Shown: positions 1-5,071 of the stretch, in pieces
Layout of the letters: each line of letters begins with the position of its first letter
Position numbering within the stretch: position 1 is the stretch's first letter
Source: Ruminiclostridium sp.
GTDB lineage: Bacteria > Bacillota_A > Clostridia > Oscillospirales > Ruminococcaceae
NCBI GenBank assembly: GCA_017550775.1
Contig: JAFZOA010000704.1
Coordinates: forward strand, 1-5,864
Reading direction: 5' to 3'
Length of the DNA stretch: 5,864 bases
Made by a program: the position numbers and the translations under genes
The notes under the pieces: model-generated
Told to the model about the DNA's origin: nothing
What the model saw: the letters and a program-made list of their open reading frames with translations, nothing else
Databases searched by the model: none

Positions 1-1099
1 CAAAGCCGAGTTCCTCCGCTTCTTCAAGCATAACATCAAGAACGGCGTTCTGTACCGCTTCTCGAACGGAAAGCTTGTCCTTACCCTGAAAAAACCAAAG
101 AAGGGCAATTTTGAGCGCATGGTCGGGAAAATGCTGGAGGACTTCTACGCGAGCCACGAGCAGATCGGGCTTGACTATAAGCTTATCGTCGCGGAGACTG
201 TTCCCGAGATAACCTCGCCTGTGTCATATATCCGGCTGATAGATTTTATCGAAGGAGAAATGGGTATCAACGAGACCCACCGCGTCACCGACAGCGACAT
301 CAAGCGCTTCCTGAGCTATATCTACATTGTAAGCGAGCTTGAAGACATAGCGATAAAGCGGGATATCGAGGACGAGCGCGTTCTCGTGTATTGTCAGCCT
401 GTGTTCAACTTAGCAGCCGGAACGTATGACACGGCGGAAGCGCTTATGCGTCTGAAACTTCCGGAAAGGGGGCTTGTCTTCCCGGACAAATTCATTCCGA
501 TAGCGGAGAAGAACGGGCTTATCCACCAGCTCAGCCTTACCATACTCAACAAGACCTGCGAGAATATCCGCAAGCTTATGGACGAGGGCTACAACATCAA
601 CCGTATCTCGGTGAACTTCTCGACGCTCGACTTAAAGCATGAGCTGTTCTGTGAGGAACTTCAGGATATCATTATCCGTAACGACATTCCCTACGACAAG
701 ATCGCCATTGAGATCACGGAGAGCAGGGGAGAAATGGATTTCGAGGAGCTTAAAGCAAAGATATCGGAGCTCCAGAGCCTCGGCATCAAGTTTTACCTTG
801 ACGACTTCGGCACCGGCTACTCCAACTTCGAGCGTATCATGGAGCTTCCGTTCGACATCATCAAGTTCGACCGCTCCATGCTGATAGAATCGGTCAAGAG
901 CGACTCGTCGAAGTACATGGTCTCCACCTTTGCGAGTATGTTCAACGACCTGCATTACTCGGTACTGTTCGAGGGTGTCGAGGACGAGCGCGACGAGGCG
1001 CATTGCCGCGGAATGTTCGCAAAGTACCTGCAGGGGTACAAGTACAGCAAGCCTATCCCGATAGACGAGCTTCGCGCGTTCCTGCAGAAGTCGGCGTGA
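1..1099 (+). CDS. Cyclic-di-GMP phosphodiesterase: degenerate GGDEF-like segment plus intact EAL domain (5' end missing)
   Basis: Likely hydrolyses the second messenger c-di-GMP to pGpG. The reading frame is open from the window edge (first full codon at base 2), so the N-terminus and any sensor or membrane region lie outside. Before the EAL domain, the place where a diguanylate cyclase carries GGDEF reads SNGKL (bases 62-76, in the context YRFSNGKLVL), so that domain should be catalytically dead. Counting from the internal Met at base 119, the EAL domain spans about residues 85-320 and keeps every hallmark: EALMRL (E107), SVNFS (N166), EITES (E198, E201), DDFGTGYSN (D228, D229), KFD (K249, D251), FEGVED (E285) and QGY (Q305). 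An active phosphodiesterase is therefore expected. The frame stops at 1097-1099, just before a terminator, and faces the convergent spoIIID. The Met at 119 is internal, because homology continues upstream of it and no ribosome site precedes it. Family assignment is firm; the sensed signal is unknown. Confidence 0.93.
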   Translation, partial: KAEFLRFFKHNIKNGVLYRFSNGKLVLTLKKPKKGNFERMVGKMLEDFYASHEQIGLDYKLIVAETVPEITSPVSYIRLIDFIEGEMGINETHRVTDSDIKRFLSYIYIVSELEDIAIKRDIEDERVLVYCQPVFNLAAGTYDTAEALMRLKLPERGLVFPDKFIPIAEKNGLIHQLSLTILNKTCENIRKLMDEGYNINRISVNFSTLDLKHELFCEELQDIIIRNDIPYDKIAIEITESRGEMDFEELKAKISELQSLGIKFYLDDFGTGYSNFERIMELPFDIIKFDRSMLIESVKSDSSKYMVSTFASMFNDLHYSVLFEGVEDERDEAHCRGMFAKYLQGYKYSKPIPIDELRAFLQKSA

Positions 1100-1111
1100 T
1101 AACGGAAACAC

Positions 1112-1143
1112 AAAAGCAGACCCGGAAAATGGGTCTGCTTTTT
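1112..1143. terminator. Bidirectional intrinsic terminator between the EAL gene and spoIIID
   Basis: A nine-pair perfect stem, AGCAGACCC (1115-1123) with GGGTCTGCT (1131-1139), encloses a 7-base loop. It is flanked by AAA on the left and TTTT on the right, so the hairpin ends in a U-tract when read in either direction. On the plus strand it starts 12 bases after the EAL stop. On the minus strand it starts within 10 bases of the spoIIID stop. The flanking ACACA/TGTGT bases could extend the stem past a two-base bulge. It therefore probably ends both convergent transcripts. Confidence 0.9.
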
Positions 1144-1149
1144 CTGTGT

Positions 1150-1437
1150 TCAATGCCGTGCTGCGGCGTACTTCTTTTTCGTGGCAAGCCCGCCGCGGAT
1201 ATGCCTCTCCTGTTTGTTTATTTCGAGCACCTCACGCACCTGTCTGTGAAGCTCCGGGTTTATCCGCCCGAGCCTTGCGGTAATGTCCTGATGCACCGTG
1301 CTTTTGCTTATCCCGAAGTTCTTTCCCGCGTCCCTTACTGTCGCTTTGTTCTCGATTATGTACTTTGCGAGGCTTACACATCTTTCCTGTTTCGACCCGC
1401 AGATCGGGTCTGTCCCTTTATTTTTGCTGTTTGACAT
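1150..1437 (-). CDS. spoIIID: Stage III sporulation transcriptional regulator SpoIIID
   Basis: SpoIIID is a small DNA-binding protein that activates and represses mother-cell genes in mid-sporulation, downstream of sigma-E and before sigma-K. The 95-residue product is close to the usual length (about 93 in Bacillus subtilis). Family signatures are the entry segment LAKYIIENKATVRDAGKNFG (23-42), the recognition helix GISKSTVHQDI (42-52), the INPEL turn (59-63), and the basic C-terminal stretch HIRGGLATKKKY (79-90), which in the B. subtilis protein forms a second DNA-contacting element. The first 20 residues are a lineage-specific Ser/Lys/Cys-containing leader, and the tail is shorter than in B. 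subtilis. The start at 1437 is supported by an AAAGGGG ribosome site seven bases upstream. A sigma-E-like promoter lies in front, as expected for this gene. It is transcribed alone, convergent with the EAL gene and divergent from citrate synthase. Confidence 0.95.
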   Translation of the reverse strand: MSNSKNKGTDPICGSKQERCVSLAKYIIENKATVRDAGKNFGISKSTVHQDITARLGRINPELHRQVREVLEINKQERHIRGGLATKKKYAAARH

Positions 1438-1444
1438 GGTATCG

Positions 1445-1451
1445 CCCCTTT
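1445..1451 (-). promoter_or_regulatory. Ribosome binding site of spoIIID
   Basis: On the minus strand the sequence reads AAAGGGG, followed by seven bases and then ATG at 1437. This good match to the anti-Shine-Dalgarno pairing fixes the start codon and keeps the N-terminal leader of SpoIIID in the product. Confidence 0.8.
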
Positions 1452-1473
1452 GTGTGAAAATTTTATCTACTCA

Positions 1474-1500
1474 TTTATATGCAGAGGCGTTCGGTGATAT
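1474..1500 (-). promoter_or_regulatory. Putative sigma-E promoter of spoIIID
   Basis: Read on the minus strand, ATA (1500-1498, in the context ACATATC) is followed by exactly 16 bases and then CATATAAA (1481-1474). The known sigma-E pattern is ATA, 16-18 bases, then CATACAnT. The -10 element therefore matches at all specified positions except a T for C and an A for the final T. Transcription would start near 1467, giving a leader of about 30 bases before spoIIID. In Bacillus, spoIIID is a sigma-E gene, so both position and type fit. The call rests on a short motif and has not been tested. Confidence 0.6.
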
Positions 1501-1562
1501 GTTTGCAGAGCGTGATAGTGAGCATGGCATACTTTCTTTGTCGGGAATGGCATAAATTCATT

Positions 1563-1603
1563 AGAAACAACGTGAAAACAGACAAAAACAGAGTGAAAAG
1601 CAG
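1563..1603 (+). repeat. Four degenerate A-rich units phased at about one helical turn
   Basis: Successive units read AGAAACAACGT (1563-1573), GAAAACAGAC (1574-1583), AAAAACAGAG (1584-1593) and TGAAAAGCAG (1594-1603). The CA core recurs at 1568, 1579, 1589 and 1601, with steps of 11, 10 and 12 bases. Such phasing puts A-tracts or protein contacts on one face of the helix, which suggests intrinsic bending or a row of regulator sites. The array lies between the two divergent promoters, about 40 bases upstream of the citrate synthase -35. Function is inferred. Confidence 0.45.
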
Positions 1604-1644
1604 TCTTGCGATTGTTACTAATATACAACATTTTGCTTTGCATA

Positions 1645-1673
1645 TTGATTATTTCATGATTTATGTATATAAT
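1645..1673 (+). promoter_or_regulatory. Sigma-A-type promoter of the citrate synthase operon
   Basis: TTGATT (1645-1650) and a perfect TATAAT (1668-1673) are separated by 17 bases, the optimal spacing for the housekeeping sigma factor. Transcription should begin near 1680, leaving a leader of about 27 bases. The hexamers are bracketed by a GCATAT (1640-1645) and ATATGC (1681-1686) inverted pair that could be operator half-sites, though this could be chance in such AT-rich DNA. No other strong promoter was seen further down in the operon. Confidence 0.75.
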
Positions 1674-1690
1674 ATATAGTATATGCCTAA

Positions 1691-1699
1691 AGAAAGGAA
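1691..1699 (+). promoter_or_regulatory. Ribosome binding site of citrate synthase
   Basis: AGAAAGGAA lies seven bases before the ATG at 1707. This clear Gram-positive ribosome site supports that start codon, and hence the N-terminal extension of the enzyme. Confidence 0.8.
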
Positions 1700-1706
1700 T
1701 TGACCG

Positions 1707-3095
1707 ATGTATAAAGAACGAGAGACCGATAAAGAGATAATCAATCCGAAAGAGGACGAGAAGAAGCTACTTGAAGAGCTTTATGACAGCTGTCTGAGCG
1801 AGGGACGCATAGACCCGTCGCTTTATGTCGAGTATGATGTGAAACGCGGACTCCGCGACAGCAACGGAAAGGGAGTCCTTACCGGACTTACCGAGATATC
1901 CGATGTTGTTTCCTATGACATCATCGACGGTAAGAAGATACCCTGTGACGGGCGGCTTTACTACCACAACTACAACATCGTCGATATAGTGAAAGGCTTC
2001 AAGGGAAGGCGGCATAACTTCGAGGAAGCTACCTACCTGCTGCTGTTCGGGTCGCTCCCGAATGAAGACCAGCTCCGTCGCTTCAACAACCTTATCGGCG
2101 CGTACCAGAGCCTCTCCAACAACTTCACCCGCGATGTGATAATGAAAGCGCCGAGTTCCAACATCATGAACGCGCTCCAGAAGAGCATACTCACTCTTTA
2201 TTCCTACGACGAGAACCCCGAGGACATCTCCGCGCAGAACGTGCTGAGACAGTCGATCCAGATCATCGCCAAGATGCCGCTCATCTCGGTGTACGCCTAC
2301 TGCGCTTACCGGCATTTCAAGCTTCATGAGAGCCTTATGATACGCAACCCGAGGCTGGACTATTCCACCGCCGAGAACATACTGTACATGCTCCGCGAGA
2401 ACGGTGAGTTTACCGAGCTGGAGGCTGCTGTGCTTGATATCGCGCTGGTGATCCATGCCGAGCACGGCGGCGGTAACAACTCCACCTTCACCACTCACGT
2501 CGTAACGTCCTCCGGCACGGATACATATTCCGCAGTTGCGGCGGCAATAGCTTCACTTAAGGGCTTCCGTCACGGCGGCGCGAACCTGAAAACAAAGCAT
2601 ATGCTCGAAGACATCAAGACCCACGTTCTCGACTGGAACAGCGATACCTCTATCCGCGAGTACATCGAGAAGATCGTGGACAAACAGGCGTTCGACCGTA
2701 CAGGGCTTGTCTACGGTATAGGTCATGCCGTATATACCTGCTCCGACCCGCGAGAGCTTATCCTCAAGGAATACGCGAAGAAGCTTGCCGCAGAGAAGGG
2801 AAGGACTGCCGAGTACAAATTCTACGACCGCGTGGAACGCATCGCCAAGCAGGTGATCGCCGAGAAGCGCCACCTGTTCAAGCCGATATGCGCGAACGTG
2901 GACTTTTACAGCGGGTTCGTGTATGATATGCTTCGTATCCCGGAGGAGCTTTTCACGCCGATATTCGCTATCTCGCGTATCTCCGGCTGGTCCGCGCACC
3001 GCCTCGAAGAGATCATCAACAACGGCAAGATAATCCGCCCCGCGTACAAATACGTTGCGGAACACCTCGACTATGTTCCGCTTGAAGAAAGATAA
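1707..3095 (+). CDS. gltA: Citrate synthase (citrate/2-methylcitrate synthase family)
   Basis: Condenses oxaloacetate with acetyl-CoA to citrate in the cytosol. In an anaerobe this is probably the entry to a partial oxidative branch supplying 2-oxoglutarate for glutamate. All three catalytic residues of the Si-type family are visible: H289 in RHGGAN, H340 in GIGHAVY and D399 in ANVDFYSG. Substrate-binding H250/H253 (HAEHGGGNNSTF), R349 (DPR) and R424 (ISRISGWSAH) are also present. The HAEH-GGGN form is, from memory, typical of Firmicutes enzymes. At 462 residues it is longer than most bacterial homologues, mainly through a charged N-terminal leader of about 45 residues before GLRDSNGKGVLTGLT (48-62). 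Two usual motifs differ: LYYHNYNI replaces the common YRGY/I segment, and KGFRHGG carries Phe where Pro is usual. It is the first gene of the operon, with its own promoter, three bases ahead of the exonuclease. Preference for acetyl-CoA over propionyl-CoA cannot be decided here. Confidence 0.93.
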   Translation: MYKERETDKEIINPKEDEKKLLEELYDSCLSEGRIDPSLYVEYDVKRGLRDSNGKGVLTGLTEISDVVSYDIIDGKKIPCDGRLYYHNYNIVDIVKGFKGRRHNFEEATYLLLFGSLPNEDQLRRFNNLIGAYQSLSNNFTRDVIMKAPSSNIMNALQKSILTLYSYDENPEDISAQNVLRQSIQIIAKMPLISVYAYCAYRHFKLHESLMIRNPRLDYSTAENILYMLRENGEFTELEAAVLDIALVIHAEHGGGNNSTFTTHVVTSSGTDTYSAVAAAIASLKGFRHGGANLKTKHMLEDIKTHVLDWNSDTSIREYIEKIVDKQAFDRTGLVYGIGHAVYTCSDPRELILKEYAKKLAAEKGRTAEYKFYDRVERIAKQVIAEKRHLFKPICANVDFYSGFVYDMLRIPEELFTPIFAISRISGWSAHRLEEIINNGKIIRPAYKYVAEHLDYVPLEER

Positions 3096-3098
3096 CAT

Positions 3099-4055
3099 AT
3101 GAGATACATTATTTTTGACCTTGAATGGAACCAGCCGGTAAGCTCGGAGAAGTCGCCCGCCCTCGCTCACGGTGAGATAATACAGATCGGCTTTATAAAG
3201 GCCGATGCCGAAATGAATATCATCGAGAGCCGCGAGCTTATGATAAAGCCGGTCATCTACAAGAAGATGAACCCCTATGTAAGCTCGCTCACCGGCATCA
3301 AACAGGCAGATATAGAGAAGGGCATGAGCTTTCCGGAGGCGATAGCGGATATGTCGCGCTTTTTTGACAGCGACACTGTTCTGATAACCTGGGGCGACGA
3401 CGATCTTCCGATACTGCGGGAGAACTTCGCGTACCACGGGCTGAGCGCTGATATATTACCGCCGCATTACAATCTTCAGCGCATATTCGCCGCGCAGTTC
3501 GAGTCCCACATACGCCAGACCGGGCTTAAGACTGCCCTCGAAGCGCTCGGCATAAACGACGAGATACGCGCGCACGACGCTCTCAACGACGCGTATATGA
3601 CATACCTGATAGCAAAGCGGCTCGACCTTGCCCTCGGGATAGTGCGTTATGCGAGCTTCACCGAGGAAACGTCCACGAAGAAGCTTCCGTGGGAGGTGCA
3701 GAAACCGCTGTTCGTGGTGAGAAGCGCGTTCTCAAAGAATCCGAGCGGTATGGCGGACGAGTGCAGAAGGCTGCATTTCTGCTGTCCCAAGTGCGGAAAA
3801 GATTTCTGCGGTACCGAGCCTGTGCGCCAGGGAAAAAATTCCTTTGTCGGAACGGGCGAGTGCATAGACCACGGACCTCTGTTCTTCCGGTTCTCGCTTA
3901 AAGAGGGATATATATCCGCTGCGGCTTTCGGAATGACCGATGAGCTTGAGATGATATACAAAGCGCGGATAAGCAGCAGGGAAAAGCGCGAGAAGCGCCG
4001 CGAGATATTCAGGGCTGCTGCGGTCAGCAGGAAGAGACAAAAGAAGAATGACTGA
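3099..4055 (+). CDS. DEDDh 3'-5' exonuclease (KapD/ERI-1-like) with Cys-rich C-terminal region
   Basis: A metal-dependent 3'-5' exonuclease, probably acting on RNA. The first 175 residues form an RNase T/DnaQ-type fold with every DEDDh residue: D7 and E9 (FDLEW), D102 (WGDDDLPIL), and H159 with D164 (HDALND, the H-x4-D motif). The segments GEIIQIG and LTGI resemble the KapD/ERI-1 branch; B. subtilis KapD was described as an inhibitor of the KinA sporulation pathway. After a linker comes a probable zinc-binding module, C229-x2-C232 followed by C255-x2-H258, with C228 and C237 nearby. The protein ends in a Lys/Arg-rich tail (290-316) that probably contacts nucleic acid. The start lies three bases after the citrate synthase stop, with only a weak AAGAAAG ribosome site inside that gene's end, so translational coupling is likely. 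Its last eight bases overlap the methyltransferase gene. The exonuclease fold is sure; substrate and zinc binding are inferred. Confidence 0.88.
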   Translation: MRYIIFDLEWNQPVSSEKSPALAHGEIIQIGFIKADAEMNIIESRELMIKPVIYKKMNPYVSSLTGIKQADIEKGMSFPEAIADMSRFFDSDTVLITWGDDDLPILRENFAYHGLSADILPPHYNLQRIFAAQFESHIRQTGLKTALEALGINDEIRAHDALNDAYMTYLIAKRLDLALGIVRYASFTEETSTKKLPWEVQKPLFVVRSAFSKNPSGMADECRRLHFCCPKCGKDFCGTEPVRQGKNSFVGTGECIDHGPLFFRFSLKEGYISAAAFGMTDELEMIYKARISSREKREKRREIFRAAAVSRKRQKKND

Positions 4056-5070
4056 GATATACGGACTTACATACGAGAGACTGCGCGATGAGCTTATCAG
4101 AACAGGCGAGAAGCCTTCCCGCGCGGATATGATATTTCCCGCGGTGTACGGAGAGCTTGCGGAAGGCTTCGGAGGACTTGCGCTGAAACAGGAAACTCTC
4201 GACCGGCTCAACGAGAACTTCTCTTTCGCAGTGCCGGAGTGTGTACGGGTTCAGACCTCTGAAACCGCGGACAAGTACCTGTTCCGGCTCGCGGACGGCT
4301 GTACCGTGGAGTCGGTGTTGATGAAGCAGGAGTTCGGGTACAGCGTGTGCGTGTCAACGCAGGTCGGCTGCAACATGGGCTGTGCGTTCTGCATGAGCGG
4401 GAGACTTAAACGCCGCCGTGATCTCACGGTCTCCGAGCTTACCGGACAGGTCGTGATGATAAGCAGGCTTTCCGGCGTGAAGATCGGCGGGATATCCGTC
4501 ATGGGGATAGGCGAGCCGATGGAGAACCTCGCAAACGTGCTGGATTTCATCGGCATAATGACCTATCCGAAGGGCTTCGATATCGGGATAAAGCATATCA
4601 CGCTTTCCACCTGCGGTATCGTCCCGGGGATATACACACTCGCGGAGAGCCGTTACCCGGTGAACCTTGCGATAAGTCTGCACGCGCCTGAGGACGAGCT
4701 TCGCGCGAAGCTGATGCCGATAACAAAGAGATACCCGCTCGCCGAGGTGATGAAGGCTGCGCGGGACTATTCAGAGCGGCTCAACCGGCGGATAACGCTG
4801 GAATATGTAATGCTCGACGGCGTGAACGACAGCGACGAATGCGCGGAGAAGCTTGCCGCGCTGATAGGCGACATGAACGCCTATGTGAACATAATACGCT
4901 ACAACCCAAACCCCGACAGTGAGTTTGCGTGCAGCCCGCATGAGCGGATAATGAGCTTCTATGACGTGCTCAAAAAGCACGGAACGGGCGTAACGATGCG
5001 CCGTTCGCTCGGGGAGTCCATAAGTGCCGCCTGCGGACAGTTGAGCGCGGGGGACGAGAGAGAGGGATGA
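4048..5070 (+). CDS. rlmN: RlmN/Cfr-family radical SAM 23S rRNA A2503 methyltransferase
   Basis: Family members methylate adenosine 2503 of 23S rRNA (C2 for RlmN, C8 for Cfr) with a 4Fe-4S cluster and two SAM molecules. The cluster motif C-x3-C-x2-C is C108/C112/C115 (GCNMGCAFC). The two mechanistic cysteines are present: C329 in AACGQL, which carries the transferred methyl, and C101 in SVCVSTQ, seven residues before the cluster, equivalent to C105 of Cfr. E88 (VESVLM) fits the expected glutamate. The N-terminus (GLTYERLRDELIRTGEKPSR) matches the usual RlmN start, supporting the ATG at 4048 despite only a weak AGAAG ribosome site. GIGEP and NLAISLHAP are RlmN-like, whereas VNIIRYNP and KLMPI.KRYP resemble Cfr. 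Length, 340 residues, suits either. It starts inside the exonuclease gene (ATGACTGA overlap), so translation is probably coupled. A housekeeping or paralogous RlmN role is more likely than resistance. Confidence 0.88.
   Translation: MTEIYGLTYERLRDELIRTGEKPSRADMIFPAVYGELAEGFGGLALKQETLDRLNENFSFAVPECVRVQTSETADKYLFRLADGCTVESVLMKQEFGYSVCVSTQVGCNMGCAFCMSGRLKRRRDLTVSELTGQVVMISRLSGVKIGGISVMGIGEPMENLANVLDFIGIMTYPKGFDIGIKHITLSTCGIVPGIYTLAESRYPVNLAISLHAPEDELRAKLMPITKRYPLAEVMKAARDYSERLNRRITLEYVMLDGVNDSDECAEKLAALIGDMNAYVNIIRYNPNPDSEFACSPHERIMSFYDVLKKHGTGVTMRRSLGESISAACGQLSAGDEREG
5057..5066 (+). promoter_or_regulatory. Ribosome binding site of the exported transglutaminase-like gene
   Basis: A purine-rich GAGAGAGGG-type stretch at the end of the methyltransferase gene lies five bases before the ATG at 5072. 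It sets that start one base after the preceding stop codon, so independent ribosome loading and re-initiation are both possible. Confidence 0.65.
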
Positions 5071-5071
5071 T

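Larger units (their letters stand above)
1438..1706. other. AT-rich divergent control region between spoIIID and citrate synthase
   Basis: These 269 bases contain no convincing gene. From left to right they hold the spoIIID ribosome site, its sigma-E-like promoter, an 8-base direct repeat ATGGCATA (1524-1531 and 1547-1554), a run of A-rich units phased at about one helical turn (1563-1603), a GCATAT/ATATGC inverted pair (1640-1645 and 1681-1686), the housekeeping promoter of citrate synthase, and that gene's ribosome site. Base composition is far more AT-rich than the flanking genes, especially from 1620 to 1690. I see no riboswitch fold or attenuator; both leaders are only about 25-30 bases long. 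Confidence 0.75.

Noticed and set aside
119..121. ATG at 119 as the start of the EAL gene
   Set aside because: The frame and GGDEF-like similarity continue upstream to the window edge and no ribosome site precedes this ATG, so it is an internal methionine.
1003..1434. Plus-strand open frame of 143 codons
   Set aside because: It covers the terminator and the antisense of spoIIID, has no ribosome site and no family features.
1536..1546. Possible SpoIIID box CCGACAAAG (minus strand) upstream of spoIIID
   Set aside because: The two bases before ACA do not both fit the purine requirement of the consensus, so it is too weak to call.
1479..1679. Small plus-strand open frame of 66 codons in the intergenic region
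   Set aside because: It has no ribosome binding site, overlaps both promoters and has no coding character.
1767..2498. Long open frame of 243 codons on the minus strand inside citrate synthase
   Set aside because: It lies antisense to a gene with complete catalytic motifs, has no recognisable domain, and is rich in Val/Arg/His as expected of a mirrored frame.
2553..3437. Open frame of 294 codons on the minus strand across the citrate synthase/exonuclease junction
   Set aside because: It spans two well-supported genes on the other strand, shows no family motif, and is explained by codon bias of the sense strand.
4048..5070. Calling the methyltransferase a Cfr antibiotic-resistance gene
   Set aside because: Several motifs are RlmN-like, the gene sits in a chromosomal operon with no mobile element nearby, and the C2/C8 specificity cannot be read from the sequence.
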